This document shows, in pieces, positions 24,837 to 32,672 of a stretch of 37,408 nt of DNA. The translations under genes and the position numbers were made by a program. The notes under the pieces were generated by a model. It was given only the letters and a program-made list of their open reading frames with translations, did no database searches and had not been told where the DNA came from. Each line of letters opens with the position of its first letter. Within the stretch, counting starts at the first letter, position 1. This stretch comes from SIG710 sp045648605 (lineage in GTDB: Bacteria; Bacillota; Clostridia; Oscillospirales; CAG-272), in the NCBI GenBank assembly GCA_045648605.1, contig JAZROG010000016.1:1-37408 (forward strand), in the 5' to 3' direction.

Positions 24837-25676
24837 TTATTTCTTCTTTAAAATCGCCGCAAAACGGCATGCTCTGGCATAAGCCTCGGCAATATATTCA
24901 TCCGCTGTCATTCTCATGTATTTGTCGTTATCATGTCTTCCCGGCTTGCTCTTTCTTGTAAGCTCGAAGGTAAGAGGGCCTTCAAAGCCGCTGATTTTTA
25001 TTCTTTTTGCGATTCCGTTCCAATCTGCAATACCGTCAAAGGGCAAAAGATGAAGGTCATCTGTCCATGTTATGCTTCCGTCACGTGAGCTTATGCCAAG
25101 ATTGTCATTCAAATGTGTTGCAAAAAGCCTGTCGCCATAACGAGAAAGCATATCCTCACCACGGTTGTAGCAAAGCTCATGTCCGCTGTCAAAGCAAAAG
25201 CCAACAGAACTGCTTCCCCTAAAAACCTCCATAAGAGCATGGAGATATTCCTCGCCCTCTGTGTTTTCAAGAGCGATCCTTACCCCCAGCTTCTCCGCCT
25301 CGATTATAACTCTCGAAAAATTCTCTATTCCCTCGGGCGTTGGGCAGTGATCCTCAAAGCCGATAAAGGCATGGGAGACCATGGTATCGATTCCATTCTC
25401 TGCACAGTCGCGAAGGCAAGCGCAAAGGGTGTTTACCGCCTTTTCTGCCTTCTCCCCCTCCTGCCAGATATCTGCCATCACGGTAAAAGGAGCATGGAGC
25501 GACTGATAAAGCATGCCGATCTCATTTGCAAAGCTCTTTATGCTCTTTACATCCGTCTTTTCCGACCATTCGGTAAAGAAGCCGCTAAAGCCCGCATCCG
25601 AAAATTTTCCTATCTGATCAATAATTTCAAGTCCTATACTGTCACTTACACCGAGACAAAGCTTATATGGGTACAT
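24837..25676 (-). CDS. Sugar phosphate isomerase/epimerase-like TIM barrel protein
   Basis: This belongs to the xylose-isomerase-like TIM barrel superfamily (AP endonuclease 2 fold). Of 279 residues, likely metal ligands are E137 (ALENTEG), D163 and H166 (FDSGHE), H188 (ATHLND) and E238 (TFELT), with H61 and H102 near the barrel mouth and DDLHLLPFDG (206-215) in the usual product loop. The site looks complete, so it is probably active, but the sugar is unknown. AAAGG is 7 bases before ATG 25676. It sits inside the division and cell wall operon between the ftsL-like gene and spoVD, which is not a normal place for this family. Confidence 0.88.
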   Translation of the reverse strand: MYPYKLCLGVSDSIGLEIIDQIGKFSDAGFSGFFTEWSEKTDVKSIKSFANEIGMLYQSLHAPFTVMADIWQEGEKAEKAVNTLCACLRDCAENGIDTMVSHAFIGFEDHCPTPEGIENFSRVIIEAEKLGVRIALENTEGEEYLHALMEVFRGSSSVGFCFDSGHELCYNRGEDMLSRYGDRLFATHLNDNLGISSRDGSITWTDDLHLLPFDGIADWNGIAKRIKISGFEGPLTFELTRKSKPGRHDNDKYMRMTADEYIAEAYARACRFAAILKKK

Positions 25677-25706
25677 CAAAAATCCTTTCTTTATATCCTA
25701 TTGCAA

Positions 25707-25731
25707 GTCCGCCCGAAATATGCGGGCGGAC
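25707..25731 (-). other. GC-rich stem-loop between ftsL-like gene and isomerase
   Basis: A perfect 9-bp stem GTCCGCCCG / CGGGCGGAC (25707-25715 with 25723-25731) lies 9 bases after the ftsL-like stop. No T run follows on the minus strand, so it is not a normal terminator. It could protect the upstream mRNA or lower downstream expression. Confidence 0.6.
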
Positions 25732-25740
25732 CTCAAAATA

Positions 25741-26553
25741 TCATTTTCCTTTACTGATAGCACTGAGAAGAGTTGATAGTCCCACATTGCGATCCTCTTC
25801 TTCAAATGTCTCAATTATATCCTCGTCTCCAAGGCTTATATACTGTCTTGAAACAAGGTCCTTCTTAACCATTCCCAGCTTGTTTACTGCGATATTCTCG
25901 ATGGTTCTGAGATCATTCTTTACTTCAAGCGCGATAAGAAGCTCGCTCTCCTCCTTTGCCATCATGGAAACATCGTTCTGCGCCTCCGCATAATCTCCCG
26001 AAGCATCACTCACAAGCACCGAGCTGCTTACAACAAGCATAAGAGACACCGCACAAAGCATTACCATGAAAACCATTGCTGCTGGGATCTTGCGGAAGCT
26101 GAGGGCAACCGAATTCCACCAAGCCTCTGTTTTTTCATTCTGTATCTGATTTTTCACAGCTCTGCGCTCTCTCGTTTTTATGGGAGCGGGAGCGGTCTGC
26201 GGCTTTCTCTGCGCTGTATTTCTATTCTCGGGTCTCTTTGGCAGAACGGGAGCTTCTCTGCGCTCTCTCTTCACCTCAAGAGTGCGAGGTTCGCTCTGTG
26301 GCTTGCTCTGAACCGCGCTTTTCACTGCGCTGTGTCCTGCGCCCGAATAAAAATGACGCATTCTGTAATTATTTTCAAACTCACCGAGAGTGAGCGGAGC
26401 AGAATTCGCACCTCTTGCGCCGTACATCGCCTCTCTGCCGTAGCTATCAGCCGAGGTCTGCGCCTGTCTTGCAAGTCCGCGACCGGCAAATTGTCTGCTC
26501 AAATTATAAAAGGCTTGATCCTGATTATTGTTCTGCACGCCGCGGTTGTACAT
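25741..26553 (-). CDS. ftsL: FtsL-like cell division protein with long N-terminal extension
   Basis: FtsL is a bitopic protein that joins DivIB and DivIC in the septal complex. The 270-residue product has a hydrophilic, Arg/Gln/Ser/Pro-rich tail of about 155 residues, one membrane helix (about 157-180), a short heptad-like segment (184-215), then IENIAVNKLGMVKKDLVSRQYI (218-239), which resembles the FtsL/DivIC ending. The gene occupies the ftsL slot between rsmH and the transpeptidase gene. Classical FtsL is about 120 residues, so the cytoplasmic tail is far longer than usual and probably disordered. ATG 26553 has GGAGG about 10 bases upstream. Confidence 0.8.
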   Translation of the reverse strand: MYNRGVQNNNQDQAFYNLSRQFAGRGLARQAQTSADSYGREAMYGARGANSAPLTLGEFENNYRMRHFYSGAGHSAVKSAVQSKPQSEPRTLEVKRERREAPVLPKRPENRNTAQRKPQTAPAPIKTRERRAVKNQIQNEKTEAWWNSVALSFRKIPAAMVFMVMLCAVSLMLVVSSSVLVSDASGDYAEAQNDVSMMAKEESELLIALEVKNDLRTIENIAVNKLGMVKKDLVSRQYISLGDEDIIETFEEEDRNVGLSTLLSAISKGK

Positions 26554-26577
26554 GGTTTGAATTCCTCCGTAAATTTT

Positions 26578-27525
26578 TTATATTTTTTCCGCAACCCTCA
26601 GCTTTGCACTTCTTGAGCGCGGATTTTCTTCAAGCTCTTTCTCGCTTGGTAATATCGGTTTTTTCGTAATTATCTTGACCTTTGGCTTGTTCCCGCAAAC
26701 GCAAACGGGGAAGCTTCTCGGGCAAGTACATCCCTCTGCAAGCGACGCATATGCCTGCTTTACAAGTCTGTCTTCAAGAGAATGGAAGGTGATTATCGCT
26801 ATTCTTCCGCCCTCATTCAGACGCTTAACGGCTCCGTCAATGGCGGGCTTTATAACATCAAGCTCGGAATTAACCTCGATTCTTATTGCCTGGAAGGTTC
26901 TTTTTGCGGGATGATGTCCTCCCTGCTTTGCCGCACTCGGCATCGCTCTTTTGATTATATCAACAAGCTCGCCTGTGCTCTCGATCGGCTTTATGCTTCT
27001 TGCCTTTACGATCTCCGAGGCGATCTTGCCACCGAATTTTTCCTCGCCGTAGCCATAAATTATTTCTCTCAGCCTTTCCTCGGAATAGGTATTTACCACA
27101 ACCGAAGCGTCGAGCGGGTTTCTGTTGTCCATTCGCATATCGAGCGGTGCATCCGCATTGTAGGAAAATCCTCTTTCGGGTGTATCAAGCTGATAGGATG
27201 AAACGCCGAGATCCATCAGTATTCCGTCTATCTTCTCAATTCCAAGCTCCGAGAGAACCTCGGAAACTCTCGAAAAATTACTTCTCACAAGAGTAACCTT
27301 ATCTCCAAAGGGAGCAAGTCTTTTTCCTGCCGCCGCAATAGCATTTTCATCCTGGTCTATGGCAATGAGTCTGCCACCCTCGCCAAGCTTACTTGCTATA
27401 TGAAATGAATGACCTCCGCCACCTGCCGTTCCGTCAACGTATATTCCGCAGGGCTTTATGGCAAGTCCCTCGATGCATTCATCGAGAAGCACCGAGCGAT
27501 GATTGAATACAAGTTCCTTTTCCAT
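26578..27525 (-). CDS. rsmH: 16S rRNA (cytosine1402-N4)-methyltransferase RsmH
   Basis: RsmH (MraW) methylates N4 of C1402 in the ribosomal P site using SAM. The 315-residue protein has the SAM loop DGTAGGGGHS (31-40), DQDENAIA, DLGVSSYQLD, RGFSYNADAPLDMRMD, TFQAIRIEVN and TFHSLEDRLVK, plus a Cys-rich C-terminal piece (CTCPRSFPVCVCG). No clear Shine-Dalgarno precedes ATG 27525, which is 5 bases after the mraZ stop, so coupling to mraZ translation is likely. Confidence 0.97.
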   Translation of the reverse strand: MEKELVFNHRSVLLDECIEGLAIKPCGIYVDGTAGGGGHSFHIASKLGEGGRLIAIDQDENAIAAAGKRLAPFGDKVTLVRSNFSRVSEVLSELGIEKIDGILMDLGVSSYQLDTPERGFSYNADAPLDMRMDNRNPLDASVVVNTYSEERLREIIYGYGEEKFGGKIASEIVKARSIKPIESTGELVDIIKRAMPSAAKQGGHHPAKRTFQAIRIEVNSELDVIKPAIDGAVKRLNEGGRIAIITFHSLEDRLVKQAYASLAEGCTCPRSFPVCVCGNKPKVKIITKKPILPSEKELEENPRSRSAKLRVAEKI

Positions 27526-27530
27526 TGGGC

Positions 27531-27962
27531 TTAAACCCCATATTTATCGAAGAGGTCGTCATATTCCTCGGGAGCTTCCGCATCGACCTTGGCATTATAA
27601 TTCTCTTCATTCCAGATCTCTGCAAGATTTCCGCATCCGACAATCATAGCAGTTCCCTTTGAAAGCTCTGCGTGCTCACAAAGAGCCGCAGTGAGCATAA
27701 CTCTTCCCTGGGAGTCGTATCCCGTTTCAAGTGAGTTCCTATATATAAATCGTCTAATATCTCTGCTCTTTGAAGGAGGGATCGCCGAGAAAAGTGCTTC
27801 AGCGTATTTTTCCCATTCCTCAATTGAATAAATAAGGAGGCATTTATTTTTGTGATCTCTGACGATCATCACCTTTTCGCCAAGCATTTCTCTGTATTTA
27901 GCGGGAATGAACAATCTGTTTTTCGCGTCTATGGAGTGAGAAAACTCACCGCAAAGATTCAT
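27531..27962 (-). CDS. mraZ: Transcriptional regulator MraZ
   Basis: MraZ is an AbrB-like, ring-forming DNA-binding protein that represses its own operon in several bacteria by binding repeats near its promoter. The 143-residue product has the two SpoVT/AbrB-like halves: GEFSHSIDAKNRLFIPAKYRE near the N-terminus and GYDSQGRVMLTAALCEHAEL in the second. GGAGG lies 8 bases before ATG 27962; an in-frame start at 27971 overlaps that box. It heads the cell wall operon after a 100-base leader. Only one GTGGGG, resembling the known MraZ box, is seen near the start of the transcript, so autoregulation is not certain. Confidence 0.95.
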   Translation of the reverse strand: MNLCGEFSHSIDAKNRLFIPAKYREMLGEKVMIVRDHKNKCLLIYSIEEWEKYAEALFSAIPPSKSRDIRRFIYRNSLETGYDSQGRVMLTAALCEHAELSKGTAMIVGCGNLAEIWNEENYNAKVDAEAPEEYDDLFDKYGV

Positions 27963-27991
27963 ACTCGGCACCTCCTTTTAATTAAATGAAT

Positions 27992-28062
27992 AAAAAACCA
28001 AGGCAAAACGCACTGCATTTCGATGCACTTTTACGGTAAAATCCGACATTTTGCCCCACCGT
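27992..28062 (-). promoter_or_regulatory. Structured leader of the mraZ operon, possible attenuator
   Basis: Between the transcription start and the ribosome binding site the minus strand can fold into an outer stem (28047-28055 with 28002-28010, GGCAAAA against TTTTGCC) enclosing a CGG/CCG hairpin and a TGCAT-CGAA-ATGCA hairpin. The outer stem is followed at once by TTGG and six T (27992-27997), the layout of a Rho-independent terminator placed before the first gene. I know of no named riboswitch with this form. Confidence 0.5.
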
Positions 28063-28068
28063 GATTAT

Positions 28069-28097
28069 ATTATAATGCATAGCGAATAAAAATGCAA
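28069..28097 (-). promoter_or_regulatory. Consensus promoter of the mraZ division and cell wall operon
   Basis: On the minus strand TTGCAT (28092-28097) and a perfect TATAAT (28069-28074) are 17 bases apart. The start is expected near 28062, giving a leader of about 100 bases. GTGGGG lies near the start of the transcript. Confidence 0.8.
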
Positions 28098-28354
28098 TAG
28101 TTTTTAGAAAAAATATTTAAAATTTTTAAGATTTTTTTCGCAAAACCACCAAAAAAACGATGTTTTTACCATATTTTAGGAAAACACTTTTACAAATATT
28201 ATGTGTTTTTCCATAATATGTAATTTCTATCAATATCATCCATTGTCATATGCAGTCGATAATTTCCCATCATAAACCGATATTTTTAGAAATTTTCCAC
28301 CAAAAAGTCACCGAGATACAACAAAAACGTCGGACAAAGCCGTAAAAAGGGGAG
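28098..28354. other. AT-rich intergenic region between sigK terminator and mraZ promoter
   Basis: There is no supported gene. The only structure I see is an imperfect hairpin (28179-28187 with 28203-28212, GGAAAACAC against GTGTTTTTCC). The rest is runs of A and T. Confidence 0.5.
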
Positions 28355-28405
28355 AAAAAAGGTATTTTCACATCAAAAAACACCGTTTTGACAGTGAAAA
28401 TACCT
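28355..28405 (-). terminator. Strong terminator of sigK
   Basis: A 12-bp perfect stem (28360-28371 with 28394-28405) with an inner TCAAAA/TTTTGA stem is followed on the minus strand by six T, 25 bases after the sigK stop. Confidence 0.93.
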
Positions 28406-28429
28406 AAAAATGTTGAATTTCGTAAAAAA

Positions 28430-29113
28430 CTATTCCCCCATCGCCATGCGAAGCTTTTCAAGTGCGCTTTTTTCAATCCTGCTCACATAAGACCTTGATA
28501 TTCCCAGCTTTTGGGCAACCTCTCTCTGAGGAAGCGGCTCTCCACCCGCAAGTCCGTAGCGAAGATATATTATTTTTTTCTCTCTGTCGCAAAGTATGCT
28601 GTCAACATACCGTCTTGCCTGTGATGACCTTATCGCCCTCTCCACCTCCTCGCACATCGATTCCTCACTGCTGATAACGTCAATATATGTAAGAGGATTC
28701 CCGTCCTTGTCAATATCTATCGTTTCATTTATGGAGACCTCCCCCGCAAGCTTCTTCTTTGATCGGAAATACATAAGTATCTCATTTTGAATACATTTAG
28801 CTCCGTAGGTTGCAAATCTTGCGCCGTTTTTAGGATTAAAAGAGTCAACCGCCTTTACAAGTCCGATAGTCCCCACCGATACAAGGTCTTCGCTATCCTT
28901 ACTTGTGGAATAATATTTTCTGACTATGTGAGAGACGAGACGAAGATTATGAAGTATCAGCTTTTCACGCGCTTTTTCGTCCCCCTCGCATTTCAGTTCA
29001 AAATACCTTTTCTCCTCTTCCTCTCGAAGCGGAGGAGGAAAATTTTGCGGCACCTCGATTCCGAGAATCATACAAGCCGCTTTAAATGTTGCTCCAAGTA
29101 AAAATATAAGCAA
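28430..29113 (-). CDS. sigK: Sporulation sigma factor, pro-sigma-K type
   Basis: Sigma-K directs late mother-cell transcription during sporulation. The 227-residue protein starts with a hydrophobic stretch (about 1-21) resembling the removable pro-sequence of B. subtilis sigma-K, then VPQNFPPPLREEEEKRYFEL, which aligns with the mature start. Region 2 is NLRLVSHIVRKYY to DLVSVGTIGLVKAVDSF, and region 4 has the helix-turn-helix LPQREVAQKLGISRSYVSRIEKSALEKL. TTG 29113 is preceded by AGAGG with 7 bases spacing. The gene is continuous, with no intervening skin-like element. Sigma-E and sigma-G paralogues are alternatives, but the sequence between regions 2 and 3 (GEVSINETIDIDKDGNPLTYID) fits sigma-K best. 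Confidence 0.88.
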   Translation of the reverse strand: MLIFLLGATFKAACMILGIEVPQNFPPPLREEEEKRYFELKCEGDEKAREKLILHNLRLVSHIVRKYYSTSKDSEDLVSVGTIGLVKAVDSFNPKNGARFATYGAKCIQNEILMYFRSKKKLAGEVSINETIDIDKDGNPLTYIDVISSEESMCEEVERAIRSSQARRYVDSILCDREKKIIYLRYGLAGGEPLPQREVAQKLGISRSYVSRIEKSALEKLRMAMGE

Positions 29114-29171
29114 AAAATCACCTCTTTTCCATTAAAATTTTATGCAAAGGGATGATTTTTTTGCCTGTACA

Positions 29172-29200
29172 TTGACAGATCAGAAAAAAAATGATATCAT
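29172..29200 (+). promoter_or_regulatory. Promoter of pfp
   Basis: A perfect TTGACA (29172-29177) and TATCAT (29195-29200) are separated by 17 bases. It lies in the divergent gap between sigK and pfp. Confidence 0.75.
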
Positions 29201-29242
29201 ATAGTTGGTAAAATTTGCTTTTTAGAAGAAAGGGAGAAGAAT

Positions 29243-30481
29243 ATGAACAAGCTTATCGGCAATGCTGTGGTAGGTCAGTCCGGAGGACCAACTGCCGCTA
29301 TCAACGCTACACTTTCCGGAGTTATCAGAGGAGCTATGGAGCTTCGCGACGAGGGCATCATCCCAAAGCTTTACGGTATGAGAAACGGTATTCAGGGACT
29401 TCTTGAGGAAAGACTCATCGACCTTTTCGATGCTTTCGATGACGAGGGCAAGCTGGAAACCCTTGAGCATACCCCTGCCGCCGCGCTCGGATCTTGCAGG
29501 AAGAAGCTTCCCGAGGCAGTTATGGGCGACGAAACATACGAAAAGCTCATTGAGATATTCAAGAAAAACAACATCAGATATTTCTTCTATATCGGCGGTA
29601 ACGATTCTATGGACACAGCGGACAAGCTTGGCAAATACAGCGAGCTTTGCGGCTATGAGATGCGAGTTATCGGAGTCCCCAAGACCATCGACAACGACCT
29701 TCCCGTAACAGACCACACCCCGGGCTTTGGCTCTGCTGCAAAGTACATTGCGGCAACCACTCAGGAGATCATTCGTGACTGCGCTGTTTACGATGTTAAG
29801 GCTGTTACCATCATCGAGATCATGGGCAGAGACGCAGGATGGCTTGCGGCATCCTCTGCACTTGGCAGGCACGTATGCGGCGCAGAGCCTGATCTTGTTT
29901 ACCTTCCCGAAAAGGCCTTCGACATGGAGAAATTCTTTGAGGATGTAAAGAAGGCTCTTGACAAGCATCCAAATGTTGTTATTGCCATCTCCGAGGGTAT
30001 CAGAGACGCAGAAGGCAACTATGTAGGCTCTTCAACACAGAGTGGCGCAACCGACGTTTTCGGTCACAAGTATCTTGGCGGAAGCGGCAAGGCTCTTGAA
30101 AACGCAATAAAGGAAAGAATCGGCTGCAAGGTACGCGCCATCGAGCTTAATCTTTGCCAGAGATGCGCGTCTCACATTGCTTCAAAGACTGACCTTGACG
30201 AGTCGGTTATGGTCGGAAAAACTGCTGTTCATGCGGCTGTAGAGGGCGCAAGCAGAGTTATGATGAGCATAAACAGAATTTCCGATGCGCCTTATAAGAT
30301 TGAGGTCGGAACAGTCAATGTTCACGATGTTGCGAACAAGGAAAAGATAGTTCCCGACGAATTTATAAATGCAGAAGGAAACCATCTGACAGATGCCTGC
30401 ATCGACTATCTCCTTCCGCTCATTCAGGGTGAGGTCGATATCGAATATAAGAACGGTCTGCCAGTTCATATAATTCTTTGA
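29243..30481 (+). CDS. pfp: Pyrophosphate-dependent 6-phosphofructokinase
   Basis: The enzyme interconverts fructose-6-phosphate and fructose-1,6-bisphosphate using PPi, so the step is reversible and saves ATP in glycolysis. In 412 residues the phosphoryl-donor loop reads GGND (118-121), with Asp where ATP enzymes have Gly, and PKTIDND (146-152) carries the Lys typical of PPi enzymes. Other marks are GQSGGPTAAINATL at the start, MGRDAGWLAA and the late CQRCASHIASKTD. AGGGAG lies 6 bases before the ATG. It is monocistronic with its own promoter and terminator. Confidence 0.93.
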   Translation: MNKLIGNAVVGQSGGPTAAINATLSGVIRGAMELRDEGIIPKLYGMRNGIQGLLEERLIDLFDAFDDEGKLETLEHTPAAALGSCRKKLPEAVMGDETYEKLIEIFKKNNIRYFFYIGGNDSMDTADKLGKYSELCGYEMRVIGVPKTIDNDLPVTDHTPGFGSAAKYIAATTQEIIRDCAVYDVKAVTIIEIMGRDAGWLAASSALGRHVCGAEPDLVYLPEKAFDMEKFFEDVKKALDKHPNVVIAISEGIRDAEGNYVGSSTQSGATDVFGHKYLGGSGKALENAIKERIGCKVRAIELNLCQRCASHIASKTDLDESVMVGKTAVHAAVEGASRVMMSINRISDAPYKIEVGTVNVHDVANKEKIVPDEFINAEGNHLTDACIDYLLPLIQGEVDIEYKNGLPVHIIL

Positions 30482-30506
30482 TTTTTGAAATATAACAAAT
30501 ATAACA

Positions 30507-30541
30507 AAAGCCAAGGTCGATCGGCCTTGGCTTTACTTTTT
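30507..30541. terminator. Bidirectional terminator between pfp and the glycerophosphodiesterase gene
   Basis: A 10-bp stem AAAGCCAAGG / CCTTGGCTTT (30507-30516 with 30525-30534) is followed by ACTTTTTTT on the plus strand and TTGTTATATTTG on the minus strand. It lies between convergent genes. Confidence 0.9.
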
Positions 30542-30561
30542 TTATAAAAAGTTATCCTATC

Positions 30562-31380
30562 TTATCGCTTTTCGGGTAAAAAGCCCTCAAAAATATAGCT
30601 TCCGAAATCATTTTTCGAAGCGTCGATCTCCGCCTGACATTTAAAAGTCCAACCAACAGGAAAAGCACCGAGCAGGGTGCATATTTTTCTGCCGAATGAC
30701 TTCCTGGTCTCGTTTTCGTATGAAACAAAATCAGGTCTTGCAAAGCAGTTAAAAAGAAGCATTCCAAGCATTCTCATATGAGGCTTATCCCCCTTGAATG
30801 CGGCGGCGAGCTGCCCACGAAGTATTTCCCTTCTGTTCTTTTTATACCACGAAAGCACAAACGGATAAAAGGATTGCACAAAATATTTGCCCTTATACTC
30901 GCAAAGTATCCTCTCCGCCGCGCGGCAAAGAGGCGCGGCACTTCCGCTCTTTATTTTGAACTCGATAAGAAGCGGCACCTTTCCTTCGACCACATCGAGA
31001 CATTCACGAAGAGTCGGTATTCTCTCCTCTGTATCTCCCAGCTTTAATTCTTTAAGCTGTGCAAGGGTCATCTCCTCGGGTGCGCCATGAATACCGCACA
31101 TCCTATAAAGGTCATCGTCATGAAAAACAACGACCTCACCGTCCTTTGTCAGATGGATGTCATTTTCAATGGCAAATCCCGCCTCTATCGCCTTTTCGAA
31201 AGCCAAAAGCGAGTTTTCGGGAATACCGCTCCCCGCATCGTGAAGCCCTCTATGGGCAATATAAAGTCCATCAAGTATATTCCTGTCTCTGTGCCTTCGC
31301 ATTGTGGGAAATATCATAAAAAGATACGTTCCCAAAAGGCACAGAAGAACAATTACGAGCCATATCATATCAGTCAACAT
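30562..31380 (-). CDS. Membrane-anchored glycerophosphodiester phosphodiesterase
   Basis: The family splits glycerophosphodiesters into glycerol-3-phosphate and an alcohol; Gram-positive relatives also trim teichoic acids. The 272-residue protein has one N-terminal membrane helix (about 4-24), then the GDPD motifs: AHRG with H43-R44, PENSLLAFEKAI, IENDIHLTKDG with E72 and D74, and VVFHDDD with H87. The catalytic set looks complete. ATG 31380 overlaps the end of the transporter gene by 11 bases; ATG 31368 and 31431 are also possible and none has a good ribosome binding site. Translational coupling is likely. Confidence 0.9.
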   Translation of the reverse strand: MLTDMIWLVIVLLCLLGTYLFMIFPTMRRHRDRNILDGLYIAHRGLHDAGSGIPENSLLAFEKAIEAGFAIENDIHLTKDGEVVVFHDDDLYRMCGIHGAPEEMTLAQLKELKLGDTEERIPTLRECLDVVEGKVPLLIEFKIKSGSAAPLCRAAERILCEYKGKYFVQSFYPFVLSWYKKNRREILRGQLAAAFKGDKPHMRMLGMLLFNCFARPDFVSYENETRKSFGRKICTLLGAFPVGWTFKCQAEIDASKNDFGSYIFEGFLPEKR

Positions 31381-32668
31381 CCGCAAAGCTTTCGAGAGCA
31401 GATGCCTTCTGCTGCGGCTTTGAGTCTCCATGCCTTACAAAGAGCATGGTGACAAAGGAAAGTGCCGAGAAAAGCACCGCATATGGAAAAAGAACAGAAT
31501 ATCCAATGCCCAGCTTGTCAATAAGGAGGCCCGAAAGAAGAGGTGTTGTTATCTGAGCCGCCATAGAGAAGGTATAATAAAATCCCGTGTATTTTCCAAC
31601 ATCGCTTCCTGTACTCATCTCAACCACCATCGGGAAGGAATTGACATTTATCGCCGCCCAGCCGATACCTACAAGTCCGAAGATCGCATACATAACAGGT
31701 GTTTGCTGCTTTATAAAGACAGCAATTAGATAGCAGACTGTCATAAGGGTTATGCCGAGAAGGATGGTCTTTTTTCTTCCCAGCGCACCCGAAATAAATC
31801 CAAGAGGAACAAATGAAGCAATGGCTGCAACGGTCGCCACAAGAAGATATCCGGACGAAGCACCAAGGTCAACATTCCAAACCTGAACACAGTATCTTGA
31901 AAATGCAGTTGTAACAGCATTATAAGCCATATACCACAAAAATACCGATGCAAGTATCAGCACAAGGCTGCGAAAAACATCCCTTGGCATCTTTTTGCCG
32001 CTGTGCTTGTCCTCTTCATCCTCCACCTCATCCTTAATATGAGGAAGCTTGTTTTCCTTTACCGCAAAGACCATGAAAAGCACCGTTACGAGCATAAAGG
32101 CAGCGATAACAAGAAATACGGGCATAAATGACTGCCCCTCGGCATAGACCGATTCGCCATCTGCATTTTTCTCGCTCTTCAGCATAAACATCATGACAAC
32201 GGTTGCAAAAATTCCGCCGAGATATCCAACAAGATTTATGATGGCATTCGCCTTACTGCGGAGCGGCTTCTCGGTAACATCGGGCATATAAGCAACCGCG
32301 GGTGTACGGTAGATCGACATCGTAACAAGCAGTGCAAAAAGTGCAAAGAAGAAGCCCCAGAATGATCTTACCTGCTCAAAAAAGCCAAGGATCACAAGAA
32401 GCGCAACCGCCGCAAGTGTTCCGAAAAGGATGTAAGGCGTTCTTTTACCGAGCCTTGTATTCGTTCTGTCGGAAATCGCACCAAAAAGAGGAAGCATGAA
32501 TATTGCAAGCACATTGTCGATGGACATTATGGCATTTGCAGTAAAGGTGCGAAGTCCGAAAACATTTTCAAGAATATACGGTATGACCTGATCATAAAAC
32601 TGCCAGAAGGCGAGTATCGACATAAAGGCAAGACCGATAAGTACCGTTCTTTTGTAATTAAGCTTCAT
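31370..32668 (-). CDS. MFS transporter, sugar/cation symporter-like
   Basis: The 432-residue membrane protein has about twelve helices. The segment SIDNVLAIFMLPLFGAISDRTNTRLGKRTPYI is the typical MFS helix 2-3 loop in its longer sugar-symporter version (GPH/SLC45-like), and a hydrophilic loop DEVEDEEDKHSGKK lies in the middle. Sugar or glycoside uptake is possible, but the substrate cannot be read from sequence. It begins 4 bases after the MATE gene and overlaps the phosphodiesterase by 11 bases. Confidence 0.85.
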   Translation of the reverse strand: MKLNYKRTVLIGLAFMSILAFWQFYDQVIPYILENVFGLRTFTANAIMSIDNVLAIFMLPLFGAISDRTNTRLGKRTPYILFGTLAAVALLVILGFFEQVRSFWGFFFALFALLVTMSIYRTPAVAYMPDVTEKPLRSKANAIINLVGYLGGIFATVVMMFMLKSEKNADGESVYAEGQSFMPVFLVIAAFMLVTVLFMVFAVKENKLPHIKDEVEDEEDKHSGKKMPRDVFRSLVLILASVFLWYMAYNAVTTAFSRYCVQVWNVDLGASSGYLLVATVAAIASFVPLGFISGALGRKKTILLGITLMTVCYLIAVFIKQQTPVMYAIFGLVGIGWAAINVNSFPMVVEMSTGSDVGKYTGFYYTFSMAAQITTPLLSGLLIDKLGIGYSVLFPYAVLFSALSFVTMLFVRHGDSKPQQKASALESFADVD

Positions 32669-32672
32669 AATT

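Noticed and set aside
28270..28476. Small minus-strand frame past the sigK end
   Set aside because: It overlaps the sigK terminator hairpin and has no ribosome binding site or recognisable protein features.
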